Assembly: GCF_014158035.1 (NCBI RefSeq)
Contig: NZ_JACFXW010000001.1
Coordinates: 1,860,001 to 1,924,000 of the forward strand
DNA length: 64,000 nt
From: Rhizobium sp. G21
GTDB taxonomy: Bacteria > Pseudomonadota > Alphaproteobacteria > Rhizobiales > Rhizobiaceae
Direction: 5' to 3'
How positions within the stretch are numbered: the first letter of the stretch is position 1; every line of letters starts with the position of its first letter. The notes beneath the pieces were generated by a model. It saw only the letters and a list, made by a program, of their open reading frames with translations. It was not told the origin of the DNA and searched no databases. The translations under genes were made by a program, and so were the position numbers. Shown piece by piece: positions 9,901 to 19,615 of the stretch.

Positions 9901-12042
9901 ATGTTCGAAACCCACAAGGTCGAAATCGAATGGGCAGGCCGCCCGCTGATCCTGGAAACGGGCAAGATCGCTCGCCAGGCTGACGGCGCCGTGCTCGCCA
10001 CCTATGGCGAAACCGTCGTTCTCGCCACCGTCGTGTCCGCCAAGGAACCGAAGCCCGGCCAGGACTTCTTCCCGCTGACCGTGAACTATCAGGAAAAGAC
10101 CTATGCCGCCGGCAAGATCCCGGGCGGTTACTTCAAGCGCGAGGGACGTCCGAGCGAAAACGAAACGCTCGTTTCCCGCTTGATCGATCGTCCGATCCGT
10201 CCGCTGTTCGCCGAGGGCTACAAGAACGACACCCAGGTCGTCGTCACGGTGATGCAGCATGACCTCGAAAACAATCCGGATGTGCTCGCTATGGTCGCGA
10301 CCTCGGCGGCCCTGACGCTGTCGGGCGTTCCCTTCATGGGTCCGGTCGGCGGCGCCCGCGTCGGCTACATCAACGGCGAATATGTTCTGAACCCGCATCT
10401 CGACGAGATGGACGAAAGCGCGCTCGACCTCGTGGTCGCCGGCACGTCCGACGCCGTGCTGATGGTGGAATCGGAAGCCAAGGAACTCAACGAAGAGATC
10501 ATGCTCGGCGCGGTCATGTTCGGCCATCGCGGTTTCCAGCCGGTGATCGACGCGATCATCTCGCTTGCGGAAGCCGCCGCCAAGGAGCCGCGTGATTTTA
10601 CCGCTCCGGATCATTCCGCTCTCGAAGCCGAAATGCTCAAGCTGGTGGAAGACGAACTGCGCGCCGCCTACAAGAACACCGAAAAGGCCGTTCGCTACAG
10701 CGCCGTCGACGCCGTCAAGGCCAAGGTCAAGGCGCATTTCGTCGACGCCGAAGGCGCCAGCACCTACACGTCCGACGTCATCGGCTCCGTGTTCAAGGAG
10801 CTGCAGGCCAAGATCGTCCGCTGGAACATCCTCGACACCAAGAGCCGCATCGACGGCCGCGACCTGGAAACCGTTCGTCCGATCGTGTCTGAAGTCGGCA
10901 TTTTGCCGCGCACCCATGGTTCGGCGCTGTTCACCCGCGGTGAAACGCAGGCGATCGTCGTCGCCACGCTCGGCACAGGCGAAGACGAGCAGTATGTCGA
11001 TTCCCTGACCGGCATGTACAAGGAACGCTTCCTGCTGCACTACAACTTCCCTCCCTACTCGGTTGGCGAAACCGGCCGCATGGGTTCGCCCGGCCGCCGC
11101 GAAATCGGCCATGGCAAGCTCGCCTGGCGCGCCATTCGCCCGATGCTGCCGACGGCTGAGCAGTTCCCCTACACGCTGCGCGTGGTCTCCGAAATCACCG
11201 AGTCGAACGGCTCGTCCTCGATGGCCACGGTATGCGGCACCTCGCTCGCGCTGATGGACGCCGGCGTTCCCTTGGCGAAGCCGGTCGCCGGCATCGCCAT
11301 GGGCCTCATCCTCGAAGGCGACCGCTTTGCGGTTCTCTCCGACATCCTCGGCGACGAAGACCACCTCGGCGACATGGACTTCAAGGTCGCCGGCACCGCC
11401 GACGGCATCACCTCGCTGCAGATGGACATTAAGATCGCCGGCATCACCGAGGAGATCATGAAGGTCGCTCTCGGCCAGGCTCAGGGCGGCCGCAAGCATA
11501 TTCTCGGCGAGATGGCCAACGCCATTTCCGAGAGCCGCGGCCAGCTCGGCGAATTTGCTCCACGCATCGAAACGATGAGCATCCCGGTCGACAAGATCCG
11601 CGAAGTCATCGGCACGGGCGGCAAGGTGATCCGCGAGATCGTCGAAAAGACCGGCGCGAAGATCAATATCGAAGACGACGGCACGATCAAGATCGCCTCC
11701 GCTTCGGGTAAGGAAATCGAAGCGGCCCGCAAGTGGATCCATTCGATCGTCGCCGAACCGGAAGTGGGTCAGATCTATGAAGGCACGGTCGTCAAGATCG
11801 CCGATTTCGGCGCCTTCGTGAACTTCTTCGGTCCGCGCGACGGTCTCGTCCACATTTCGCAGCTCGCCTCCGAACGCGTCGCCAAGACCGGCGACGTGGT
11901 CAAGGAAGGTCAGAAGGTCTGGGTCAAGCTGCTCGGCTTCGACGAGCGCGGCAAAGTGCGCCTGTCCATGAAGGTCGTCGACCAGACGACCGGCAAGGAA
12001 GTCGCCGCCGAGAAGAAGAAGGACGGCGAAGACGCCGAATAA
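9901..12042 (+). CDS. pnp: Polyribonucleotide nucleotidyltransferase (PNPase)
   Basis: PNPase is the phosphorolytic 3'-5' exoribonuclease of the RNA degradosome. The 713-residue product has two RNase PH domains (about 10-140 and 310-545), an intervening helical domain, a KH domain (about 555-615, [15 protein letters not shown]) and an S1 domain (about 620-690, [17 protein letters not shown]). The ATG at 9901 with [11 protein letters not shown] is the family start; an upstream ATG at 9790 adds 37 unrelated residues. The long 5' spacer is consistent with autoregulation at the leader, as described for other pnp genes, but I see no decisive site. Confidence 0.96.
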   Translation: MFETHKVEIEWAGRPLILETGKIARQADGAVLATYGETVVLATVVSAKEPKPGQDFFPLTVNYQEKTYAAGKIPGGYFKREGRPSENETLVSRLIDRPIRPLFAEGYKNDTQVVVTVMQHDLENNPDVLAMVATSAALTLSGVPFMGPVGGARVGYINGEYVLNPHLDEMDESALDLVVAGTSDAVLMVESEAKELNEEIMLGAVMFGHRGFQPVIDAIISLAEAAAKEPRDFTAPDHSALEAEMLKLVEDELRAAYKNTEKAVRYSAVDAVKAKVKAHFVDAEGASTYTSDVIGSVFKELQAKIVRWNILDTKSRIDGRDLETVRPIVSEVGILPRTHGSALFTRGETQAIVVATLGTGEDEQYVDSLTGMYKERFLLHYNFPPYSVGETGRMGSPGRREIGHGKLAWRAIRPMLPTAEQFPYTLRVVSEITESNGSSSMATVCGTSLALMDAGVPLAKPVAGIAMGLILEGDRFAVLSDILGDEDHLGDMDFKVAGTADGITSLQMDIKIAGITEEIMKVALGQAQGGRKHILGEMANAISESRGQLGEFAPRIETMSIPVDKIREVIGTGGKVIREIVEKTGAKINIEDDGTIKIASASGKEIEAARKWIHSIVAEPEVGQIYEGTVVKIADFGAFVNFFGPRDGLVHISQLASERVAKTGDVVKEGQKVWVKLLGFDERGKVRLSMKVVDQTTGKEVAAEKKKDGEDAE

Positions 12043-12160
12043 GCGTCTCTGTCCCTCATGACTTTGGGCGCGGGCTTCGTCTCGCGCCCTTTTGCTATCT
12101 ATCATCGCGGCGAACCTGCGCGCAGGCGCGAGCGTGAAGCCCCGGAGGCCAGACACCCAC

Positions 12161-13176
12161 ATGACAAGAGACGCCGTCAAAACCCTTTTCCACCCCTTCG
12201 TGATCGACATGTTGACGCCGCCGATCGATGGCGAACGCACGCTCTTCCTCGGCGCCGAGACCGGCTACGACCTGCCCGAGGGCTTCTGCCCCGATATCCT
12301 CGCCGTCCAGCCCTTCAAGCCGCTGTACGAGGCGCTGAAGCGTCGAGGCGTCAATGTTCAGGCGGAAGTCGAGGGCGATGGCTACGACTACGTCCTGATC
12401 CTGATGAGCCGGCATCGCGGAGCCAACGAGAACTCTGTCGTGGATGCGCTCCGTCGATCCAATCCCGGTGCGCGCATCGTGCTCGCCGGGGCCAAGGAAG
12501 ACGGCTCGCAATCGCTGCGCAAGCGGCTGAATGGGCTCGGCGTCGAGACCGAACATCTGGCCAAGCATCACGCCCAGGCTTTCTGGTTCACGCGGCCCGA
12601 CGACATAGCGCCGCTGGCCGCAGCCTTGTCGACGCCGGACGTGGTGGTCGAGGGCAAATTCGTGACCGCGCCCGGCATGTTCTCGCATGCGGAAGTCGAC
12701 GCCGGATCGCGCTTCCTGGCCCGCTACCTGCCGGAAGGCTATCGCAAGGCGGTCGCCGATTTCGGCGCCGGCTGGGGCTATCTGTCGGATGCGCTGCTGC
12801 AGAAATCGCCCGGCGTCGAGCGGGTCGATCTCTATGAGGCGGACTTCGCATCGCTGGCGGCCGCCCGGCGCAACCTGACCGCCGTCGGTTCCGCTTCCAA
12901 TGTGCGTTTCTTCTGGCACGACCTAGCGCGGGAAGAGGTCAAGCATCACTACGATCTCATCATCATGAACCCGCCCTTCCACGAAGGGCATGCGACCGAA
13001 CCTGGTCTGGGCCAGACCTTCATCAAGACCGCCGCCAAGGCGCTGAAGGGGGCGGCGAGTTGCTGCTCGTCGCAAATCGCGGCCTGCCCTACGAATCACT
13101 ACTCGCCGAACTCTTCAAGAGCTCGGAAGAAGTGGCGCGCAACGCCCGATACAAGGTTCTGAAAGCGCGTCGTTAG
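12161..13176 (+). CDS. rsmC: Class I SAM-dependent methyltransferase, RsmC-like 16S rRNA (guanine) methyltransferase; frame broken near 3' end
   Basis: The protein has a degenerate N-terminal methyltransferase-like domain and a C-terminal Rossmann domain with VADFGAGWGYLSD (SAM motif I, about residues 198-210) and the catalytic MNPPF motif at about residues 269-273. These are typical of RsmC/RlmG-type guanine-N2 methyltransferases. The written frame ends at 13162, but from about 13050 the conserved ELLLVANRGLPYE and ARYKVLKARR tail is in the -1 frame. Adding one G to the G5 run at 13048-13052 gives 338 residues ending at 13176. It lies downstream of pnp and is followed by a terminator. Confidence 0.82.
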
Positions 13177-13234
13177 GCGCGGCGGGCGGGGTCTGTCCAC
13201 AGGCCTCTCCTCGCCTATCTGAGAGAAACCCTGG

Positions 13235-13262
13235 CGGGCGCTGAATCGGCAGCGCCCGTTTT
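13235..13262 (+). terminator. Terminator after rsmC
   Basis: A perfect nine-base-pair GC-rich stem (13235-13243 with 13250-13258) with a 6-nt loop is followed by TTTT. The DNA after it (about 13262-13380) is clearly more AT-rich than its surroundings. Confidence 0.8.
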
Positions 13263-13389
13263 CGTTGGTAAATAAATACATCTAATTGATTTATATATTT
13301 GTTTTGCGCGTCCTCGAAAAATCACACATGGACAGGATCAGTAACTTAGGATATTCTCATCTTACGCCAATAAATTAGCAGAACGCGCC

Positions 13390-14427
13390 ATGTATCGGGG
13401 ATCTCGCACCGAAGTGGATAAATATTCAGCGCCGTCCGGCCTCGCATCGTCGATCGGGGCAACGGCGGCCGAGTATGGCATCGACATCGTGCCGATCTGC
13501 AAAGCGCTCGAACTCGATCCCAACTCGTTCACCGATCTGACCGGCCGCGTCAGCATCGACCGAATGTGCCGCCTTCTGGAAACCTGCGCGCTTCTCGCTC
13601 ACGATGAGGCGTTCGGGCTCAAGGCCACTGACAAGTTTGTGCCGGGCTCGACCGGTCCATATGGTTACGGCCTGATGATGGCGCCGACGGCGCTGGATTT
13701 CTTTCGCTTCATGGGCGCGCATCAGCAGTTCATCGCCGACACATCCTATTGTCGTTTCGTCGTCGACCGCACCTGCGCGGAGCTCACTTATACATTCTCG
13801 CCGCTGATCGTGAAGCGCGATCAGTATGTCGATTTGGGCCTGGCGCTGGTGCTGCAACGGCTGCGCACTTTTCTCGGACCGCAAACGGATTTGGTCGAAG
13901 TCGGGCTGGAGCGAAATAAACCTTCCGATCCGTCGCTTTATCGGGAAAAAATGTCCCGGAAAGTGGTGTTTGGACAGAGAATGAACTGGCTGCGTCTTCC
14001 GGCCGAGCTGTTTGATTTCCGTAATCCTTACGGCGACGAGAAGCTTTTCAGGTTGATGGATCTGCAGTGCCGCAGCCTTCGTCCGGAGCGCAGCGACACA
14101 TTGAGCTTTCGTGACGAGCTCAAGGAATTCATCCTGTCGCGGGTCACGGACAATGCGATCGGCCTTGCCGAAGCCGCCGGTTATTTCCGCGTCTCCGAGC
14201 GAACGCTGCAACGCCGACTGGCGGAAGCGGGCACCAGCATCCATGATCTCCGCGACGAAGTGCGCAGGGAATTGGCGGAGCGGCTCCTGTCGCATACCGA
14301 GCTGAGCGCCGGGGAAATCGCGCATCGTCTCGGCTACTCCGCGCCGAGCGCCTTTTCGCGGTCGACGGTTCGCTGGTTCGGACAGACGCCTCGAGACTAC
14401 CGGAAACACCAGGCCGGCAACGCCTGA
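13390..14427 (+). CDS. AraC-family transcriptional regulator with Arabinose_bd-like sensor domain
   Basis: This is a 345-residue regulator. Residues about 20-210 form the N-terminal domain seen in OruR/ArgR-like AraC proteins (family PF12625 by resemblance). Residues about 245-340 hold two helix-turn-helix motifs, with SERTLQRRLAEAG in the first and AGEIAHRLGYSAPSAFSRS in the second. The promoter region is AT-rich and the gene stands alone, so no target is evident from context. The effector cannot be read from the sequence. Confidence 0.82.
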   Translation: MYRGSRTEVDKYSAPSGLASSIGATAAEYGIDIVPICKALELDPNSFTDLTGRVSIDRMCRLLETCALLAHDEAFGLKATDKFVPGSTGPYGYGLMMAPTALDFFRFMGAHQQFIADTSYCRFVVDRTCAELTYTFSPLIVKRDQYVDLGLALVLQRLRTFLGPQTDLVEVGLERNKPSDPSLYREKMSRKVVFGQRMNWLRLPAELFDFRNPYGDEKLFRLMDLQCRSLRPERSDTLSFRDELKEFILSRVTDNAIGLAEAAGYFRVSERTLQRRLAEAGTSIHDLRDEVRRELAERLLSHTELSAGEIAHRLGYSAPSAFSRSTVRWFGQTPRDYRKHQAGNA

Positions 14428-14639
14428 GGTTAGACCCGAAGAGCCTAATCCGTCGGCAAAAGCTCAAAATAATGGCGCGCGCAGTCAATGAATTCCGCCG
14501 CGTCTTGAATTAGGACAGCCCGTATCGAAACGGGACGCTTACACTCCACCGACAAGACGAACGTTTCCAGCTGCCGAGCCCAGCTCGTCCAGCGCCGCAT
14601 TGGGGAGGAATTAAAACAGACCAAGTAGATGGTAGAGTT

Positions 14640-14885
14640 ATGAACAATCAAAACCGCGCATTGTCGATGCGCAGCACGCCTGATCTGAGTGACGCCGAAC
14701 TGAATATTCTGCGTCTTGCCGCGAATGGCTACAATACCAACCGCATCGCCGAAGAGATCGGTCTGGAGTTCGAGCGAGTAAAGGCTGCGATGCAGTCGGC
14801 TCAATTCAAGCTCGGCGCCAAGAACGGCCTGCAGGCCGTCAGTATCGCCATCCGGTGCGGATATATCGGGATGGAGCGCCGTTAG
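14640..14885 (+). CDS. Small LuxR/GerE-type helix-turn-helix protein without a sensor domain
   Basis: The 81-residue product consists almost entirely of a LuxR-type HTH (residues about 15-70): LSDAELNILRLAANGYNTNR, then AEEIGLEFERVKAAMQSAQFKL and a C-terminal helix. No receiver, autoinducer-binding or membrane segment is present. It is isolated, with 212 bp of apparently empty DNA upstream and a bidirectional terminator downstream. It may act as a stand-alone DNA-binding protein or by forming dimers with another regulator; there is no evidence for a target. Confidence 0.7.
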   Translation: MNNQNRALSMRSTPDLSDAELNILRLAANGYNTNRIAEEIGLEFERVKAAMQSAQFKLGAKNGLQAVSIAIRCGYIGMERR

Positions 14886-14995
14886 CTCGATAACTGTCAT
14901 CCCGTTGGCGTCGTGGGCGCCTTCCCATCGTCGCATCCACTCCTCCGGACTGCGACAGGAATGGTCCGAAGGCGGCGGACCGCCCACGCGTCCAT

Positions 14996-15036
14996 AAAGA
15001 ACCCGGCTCGCGCCTCCCGGCGGGCCGGGTTTCTTT
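14996..15036. terminator. Bidirectional terminator between the HTH gene and fabI
   Basis: Inverted arms 14996-15007 and 15024-15036 (AAAGAA-CCCGGC against its complement with one bulge) have A-rich and T-rich ends on both sides. It can terminate the rightward HTH gene and the leftward fab operon. Confidence 0.75.
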
Positions 15037-15069
15037 GAACCCTGCAGACTCTCGAGACCCGCCTGCGGA

Positions 15070-15888
15070 TCAGGATTCCTGATCGGCGCTTCGCAACTGT
15101 TCCAGCACCGGCATCGAGGTGATGTTGTAGCCGGAATCCACATAGTGGATCTCACCGGTCACACCCGTCGACAGGTCCGAAAGAAGATACAGCGCAGAAC
15201 CGCCGATCTCGTCGATCGTGACGGTGCGGCGCAGCGGCGAATGCTTCTGCTGCCAGCTATACATGGCGCGGGAGTCGGAAATGCCGGCGCCGGCCAGCGT
15301 GCGCACGGGACCTGCCGAAATAGCGTTCACGCGAATGCCGCGCGGACCATAATCATTGGCGAGATAGCGAACGGACGCTTCCAGCCCTGCCTTGGCGACG
15401 CCCATCACATTGTAATTGGGCATGACGCGGGTGGAGCCGCCATAAGTCAGCGTCAGCATCGAGCCGCCGTCATTCATCATCTCGGCCGCCCGGCGAGCGA
15501 TCTCCGTGAAGGAGAAGCAGGAGATGACCATGGTGCGCACGAAATTCTCGCGCGTGGTGTTGGCGTAGAGACCCTTGAGCTCCGACTTGTCGGAAAAGCC
15601 GATGGCGTGGACGATGAAATCCAGCTTGCCCCAGCGCTCGGCCAGCGCGTCGAACACGGCATCCACCGAGGCGACATTCTCGACATCGCATTCGAGCAGG
15701 AAATCGGAACCGATCTCCGCCGCAAGCGGACGGACGCGCTTGCCCAACGCCTCGCCCTGGAAGGTGAAGGCCAGTTCGGCGCCCTGGGCTGCCAGCGCCT
15801 TGGAAATGCCCCAGGCGATGGAGTGATTGTTGGCGACCCCCATGATGAGGCCGCGCTTGCCCTGCATGATCCCCGTCATCGCACTCAT
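15070..15888 (-). CDS. fabI: Enoyl-[acyl-carrier-protein] reductase (NADH) FabI
   Basis: FabI reduces enoyl-ACP in the last step of each fatty-acid elongation cycle. The 272-residue short-chain dehydrogenase shows [11 protein letters not shown] at the nucleotide-binding site. The Y-x6-K active site lies in [13 protein letters not shown], followed by [13 protein letters not shown]. The GTG/ATG context is resolved by the ATG at 15888, which overlaps the fabB stop in an ATGA junction and implies translational coupling. It is the last gene of fabA-fabB-fabI. Confidence 0.95.
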   Translation of the reverse strand: MSAMTGIMQGKRGLIMGVANNHSIAWGISKALAAQGAELAFTFQGEALGKRVRPLAAEIGSDFLLECDVENVASVDAVFDALAERWGKLDFIVHAIGFSDKSELKGLYANTTRENFVRTMVISCFSFTEIARRAAEMMNDGGSMLTLTYGGSTRVMPNYNVMGVAKAGLEASVRYLANDYGPRGIRVNAISAGPVRTLAGAGISDSRAMYSWQQKHSPLRRTVTIDEIGGSALYLLSDLSTGVTGEIHYVDSGYNITSMPVLEQLRSADQES

Positions 15889-17107
15889 CCGTCGAAGCGT
15901 TCGAAAACGAGCGTGGCGTTGGTGCCGCCGAAGCCGAAGGAGTTCGACAGCGCCGTATCGATCTTGGCGTCGTCGATGCGGCTGCGCACGATCGGCATGC
16001 CTTCGAACTCCGGATCCAGCGTCTCGATATGAGCGCTTTCGCCGATGAAGCGGTTCTGCATCATCAGGATCGAATAGATGGCTTCCTGCACGCCGGCGGC
16101 GCCGAGAGAATGGCCGGTCAGCGACTTGGTGGACTGGATATGCGGGGCGTCGGCGCCGAACACTTCGCGGATCGCGCCGATTTCCTTGCTGTCGCCCACC
16201 GGCGTCGAGGTGCCATGGGTGTTGATGTAATCGACCTTGTTCTTCACGGTCGACAGCGCCTGGCGCATGCAGCGGATCGCGCCCTCGCCCGACGGAGCCA
16301 CCATGTCGTAACCGTCCGAAGTCGCGCCATAGCCGGTCAGTTCGCAATAGATCTTCGCGCCGCGCGCCTTGGCGTGCTCCAGCTCTTCGAGGATCAGCAC
16401 GCCCGCGCCGCCGGCGATGACGAAGCCGTCGCGATTGGCGTCGTAAGCGCGCGAGGCCACATCCGGCGTCTCGTTGAATTTGGACGACATCGCGCCCATG
16501 GCGTCGAACAGGTTGGACATCGACCAGTCGAGATCTTCGTGGCCGCCGGCGAACATCACGTCCTGCTTGCCCCACTGGATCATTTCGGCGGCGTTGCCGA
16601 TGCAATGCGCAGACGTCGAGCAAGCCGAGGAAATCGAATAGTTGACGCCGTGAATCTTGAACCAGGTCGCCAGCGTGGCCGACGCCGTGGACGACATAGC
16701 CTTGGGCACCGCGAAGGGGCCGACGCGCTTGGGACTGTTGTTGTTGCGGGTGATGTCGGCGGCCTCGACGATCTGCTTGGTCGAAGGGCCGCCGGAGCCC
16801 ATGATGATGCCCGTGCGCTCGTTATTGCCGATGTCGCCTTCTTCCAGGCCGGAATCGGCGATGGCCTGCAGCATGGCGACATGGTTCCACTGGCCGCCGG
16901 TCGACAGGAAGCGGGTGGCGCGGCGGTCGACCATGCCGGTCAGGTCGATCTTGGGTGCGCCCCAGACCTGGCACTTGAAACCATGTTCGGCGAAGTCGGG
17001 CGCATGAGTGATGCCGGACTTGGCGTTGCGCAGGAGTCGGTGACCTCAGCGGCGTTGCTGCCGATGGACGACACGATTCCCAGACCTGTGACGACGACAC
17101 GTCTCAT
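15885..17107 (-). CDS. fabB: Beta-ketoacyl-ACP synthase I FabB; frame broken near 5' end
   Basis: FabB condenses malonyl-ACP with acyl-ACP and, together with FabA, makes unsaturated fatty acids. The long frame begins inside the gene at 16934. The first 57 residues ([16 protein letters not shown], then [15 protein letters not shown]) are encoded upstream from ATG 17107 in another frame. One missing base at the GG of 17033-17034 (CTCC should be CTCCC on the coding strand) joins them into 407 residues, the normal family length. The active-site Cys lies in [12 protein letters not shown] and the catalytic His residues in [11 protein letters not shown] and GHSLGAAG. fabA lies 49 bp upstream. Confidence 0.9.
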
Positions 17108-17156
17108 GATTTCAAACCTTCATCTATTGGTCATGGAGCCGGAGCGAGGAATTCGC

Positions 17157-17672
17157 TCAGGCCGCTTTTTCCTGGAAGAGACCCACGCGCAGGTCGCTCG
17201 CCTTGTAGATCACTTCGCCATCGGCCTTCATCCAGCCGTCGGCGATGCCGAGCACGAGACGGCCGCGCATGACGCGCTTGAAGTCGATGCCGTATTCCAC
17301 CAGCTTGGTCTTAGGCGTCACCATGCCGGTGAACTTCACTTCGCCGGTGGAAATGGCGCGGCCCTTGCCGGGCTCGCCGAGCCAGCCGAGATAAAAGCCG
17401 GTCAGCTGCCACATGGCGTCGAGACCCAGGCAACCCGGCATGACGGGATCGCCCTCGAAATGGCAGGGGAAGAACCAGAGATCCGGCGTGATGTCGAATT
17501 CGGCGCGAATGAAGCCCTTGTCGTTGGGTCCACCGGTTTCGGAAATCTCGGTGATGCGATGAAACATCAGCATCGGGGGCAAGGGCAGCTGCGCATTGCC
17601 GGGCCCGAACATCTCGCCATGCGAGCAGGTGAGAATTTCCTCATAGGTGTAGCTGGACTTCTGAACGGCCAT
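17157..17672 (-). CDS. fabA: 3-hydroxydecanoyl-ACP dehydratase/isomerase FabA
   Basis: FabA dehydrates 3-hydroxydecanoyl-ACP and isomerises trans-2 to cis-3 decenoyl-ACP, the branch point to unsaturated fatty acids. The 171-residue hot-dog protein shows [20 protein letters not shown], which contains the catalytic His, and [10 protein letters not shown]. The ATG at 17672 gives the family start [12 protein letters not shown]; the longer frame to 17912 would overlap irr. It is first in the leftward fabA-fabB-fabI operon and divergent from irr. Confidence 0.95.
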   Translation of the reverse strand: MAVQKSSYTYEEILTCSHGEMFGPGNAQLPLPPMLMFHRITEISETGGPNDKGFIRAEFDITPDLWFFPCHFEGDPVMPGCLGLDAMWQLTGFYLGWLGEPGKGRAISTGEVKFTGMVTPKTKLVEYGIDFKRVMRGRLVLGIADGWMKADGEVIYKASDLRVGLFQEKAA

Positions 17673-17828
17673 TAACGGCAATCCCCCTTGTGTATTTCCA
17701 TGTCTTGGTCGCCGGGGCGACGAACGCCCGGGCGGATCTTGCTGCCGCCAATATAGGAAGAGAGGATAAAAAGCCAACCCAAAACACGGCTTTCCCGAGC
17801 GCGGCAGGGGCTTGAGGCCCGAATCCTG

Positions 17829-17856
17829 TTGAAAGCAGCGCAGCGAGAGGCTATAT
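17829..17856 (+). promoter_or_regulatory. Candidate sigma-70-type promoter of irr
   Basis: TTGAAA (17829-17834) and CTATAT (17851-17856) are 16 bp apart and placed 49 bp before the irr start. The -10 box matches the alphaproteobacterial CTATAT form. Confidence 0.5.
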
Positions 17857-17857
17857 C

Positions 17858-17881
17858 GTTGACCAAAATAGTCTAAATATA
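17858..17881. promoter_or_regulatory. Candidate Irr operator in the fabA-irr spacer
   Basis: Just downstream of the predicted irr -10 lies an AT-rich stretch. On the reverse strand it contains TTTAGACTATTTTGG, which resembles the TTTAGAA half of the iron-control element bound by Irr in rhizobia. Only one half is convincing. Its position over the expected transcript start would suit autorepression. Confidence 0.3.
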
Positions 17882-17904
17882 GGCGGCTCGCGGAGCAGGC
17901 ATTG

Positions 17905-18330
17905 ATGGTCATGGAAGCTAAGACGATGACGGAAGCGAAATTGCGGGAGGCGGGGCTTCGGCCGACGCGGCAACGCGTCGCGCTCGCCGCCTCGCTGCTC
18001 TACGCCAAGGGCGACCGCCACCTGACCGTCGAGGAATTGCATGCCGAAGCCCAGGACGCCGGCATCGACGTGTCTCTGGCCACCGTCTACAACACGCTGC
18101 ACCAGTTCACCGAAGCGCGCATGATCCGCGTGCTCGCCGTGGAAGGCAGCCGCACCTATTTCGACACCAATGTCTCCGACCACCATCACTTCTTCGTGGA
18201 AGGGCGCAACGAGGTGCTCGACATTCCGCAGAACAACATTTCCATCAACAATCTGCCGGCCCCGCCGGAGGGAATGGAAATCGCGCATGTGGACGTTGTG
18301 ATTCGCCTTCGCGAGAAGACGAGAGCCTGA
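17905..18330 (+). CDS. irr: Iron response regulator Irr (Fur family)
   Basis: Irr is the haem-responsive Fur-family regulator that controls haem synthesis and iron genes in Hyphomicrobiales. The product (about 141 residues) has a winged-helix N-terminus ([20 protein letters not shown], then [10 protein letters not shown] and [12 protein letters not shown]). The Irr-typical three-histidine motif is present in [11 protein letters not shown]. The Cys-Pro haem regulatory motif of Bradyrhizobium Irr is absent. I chose the ATG at 17905, nine bases after a GGAG; TTG 17902 and ATG 17911 are alternatives. It is divergent from fabA, as commonly seen in this order. Confidence 0.92.
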   Translation: MVMEAKTMTEAKLREAGLRPTRQRVALAASLLYAKGDRHLTVEELHAEAQDAGIDVSLATVYNTLHQFTEARMIRVLAVEGSRTYFDTNVSDHHHFFVEGRNEVLDIPQNNISINNLPAPPEGMEIAHVDVVIRLREKTRA

Positions 18331-18353
18331 CAGTCGGAATATCTCGGATACCA

Positions 18354-18383
18354 AAGCCGCCGTTTCCGGCGGCTTCGTCGTTT
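18354..18383 (+). terminator. Terminator after irr
   Basis: A perfect nine-base-pair stem (18354-18362 with 18367-18375) closes a TTTC loop and is followed by CGTCGTTT. It lies between convergent irr and the YadS-like gene and may serve both. Confidence 0.7.
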
Positions 18384-19019
18384 CTACAGGATATCGTTTG
18401 GGTTTCTGCCTGGCCGCGCTCTGTATACCGGGAAGGTCCAGCCGAAAATCAATGCGCCGCCGCGAATGACCAGGCATGTGGCCATCGCCGCGGCAAAACA
18501 GCTGAGTTGACTCATCCCCAGCGCCGAAGCTCCGGTAAACACCGCCGCGCCCGCCAAGGCCGCCGAAATGTAGATTTCCGGGCGCAACAGTACGGAGGGC
18601 TCGCCGGCGACGATATCGCGGAGCACGCCGCCGAACGCCGAGGTCAACATGCCCGTGACGATGGCCACGACGGGCGAGCCGGTGGCCGCCAACCCTTTGG
18701 CCGCGCCGAGCGCCGCATAGGCCGACAGCCCGATGGCGTCGAGCCAGAGCAACAGCTTGTAACGGCTTTCCAGAAGATGGGCGGTGAAATAGACGAGGAT
18801 GCCCGACCCCAGGCAGACCAGCATGTAATTGGGATTTCTCACCCAGAACACCGGCAACTGACCGAGGATGACGTCGCGAAACGTGCCGCCGCCGATGCCG
18901 GTCAGCGCCGCCAGGAAAATGAACCCGACGATGTCGAGCTGCTTGCGGCTCGCCGACAGCGCGCCGGTGGCGGCAAACACCGCAATCGCCAGGTAATCGA
19001 GAAATTCAAGAATCGACAT
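18384..19019 (-). CDS. UPF0126/YadS-like membrane protein (possible glycine or cation channel family)
   Basis: The 211-residue product is almost wholly hydrophobic with about seven transmembrane helices arranged as two similar halves. The halves carry GIGGGTFRDVILGQLPVFW and its counterpart FGGVLRDIVAGEPSVLL. These are the paired signatures of the UPF0126 (YadS/TRIC-like) family. Bacterial members have been proposed to carry small solutes such as glycine or monovalent cations, but the substrate cannot be read here. It is convergent with irr and divergent from the small secreted protein at 19125. Confidence 0.85.
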   Translation of the reverse strand: MSILEFLDYLAIAVFAATGALSASRKQLDIVGFIFLAALTGIGGGTFRDVILGQLPVFWVRNPNYMLVCLGSGILVYFTAHLLESRYKLLLWLDAIGLSAYAALGAAKGLAATGSPVVAIVTGMLTSAFGGVLRDIVAGEPSVLLRPEIYISAALAGAAVFTGASALGMSQLSCFAAAMATCLVIRGGALIFGWTFPVYRARPGRNPNDIL

Positions 19020-19124
19020 CGTCGCGCTCCCCGTCTCATCAGGCGCTTCTCATGCGCGATGTCAATTGCTTCGCGCAAGGCCGATATTGTCTGATGGCGC
19101 AGCCGAGCCGAGGAGATCTCAAGA

Positions 19125-19607
19125 ATGGCGAGAACGGGACTATTCAACATCGCACGGCCTTTAGCCCTGGTCGCCGCTCTGTCGAGCGGCCCGATGACTG
19201 CCGTCGCCGATGAAGCGGACGCCGTGCGCGATCGCGAGCGGCAGGATTATGCCGTGTCCTGCCAAAGCGTGAAATTCATGCCCGAGGCGATCTGGACGGG
19301 CGACGTCAACAAGGATGGACTGACAGACGCCGTGGTCAAATCCTCGGCGATCGCCTGCGACAATAGCATCGGCGTCGAGTGCAACACGCTCGGTTGCCCG
19401 ATCCGAATCTATGTCCAGACCGATGATGGACGGATGGCCTATATCGGCCAGGTCCGCGGCTTCGGCTACGAAGTCAGCTATCGCTACGGCATCCGCATTC
19501 TGGAATTCCGCATCGCCGGCAATCGCTGCCAGAAGGTCAACGCCGCAAAGTGCCTGATGGTGGCCCGCATCGACGGCCGCAAGCTGGTGACACTATCGAC
19601 CGAATAA
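19125..19607 (+). CDS. Secreted hypothetical protein with a calcium-loop-like motif
   Basis: The 160-residue product begins with a signal peptide ending near residue 30 (LVAALSSGPMTAVADEA). The mature part contains DVNKDGLTDAVV, which resembles an FG-GAP/EF-hand-like calcium loop. It has six cysteines, four clustered at residues about 80-95, so disulfides are likely in the periplasm. I recognise no named family. Its stop is 9 bp from the convergent ydcF stop. Confidence 0.65.
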   Translation: MARTGLFNIARPLALVAALSSGPMTAVADEADAVRDRERQDYAVSCQSVKFMPEAIWTGDVNKDGLTDAVVKSSAIACDNSIGVECNTLGCPIRIYVQTDDGRMAYIGQVRGFGYEVSYRYGIRILEFRIAGNRCQKVNAAKCLMVARIDGRKLVTLSTE

Positions 19608-19615
19608 ATCACCGC

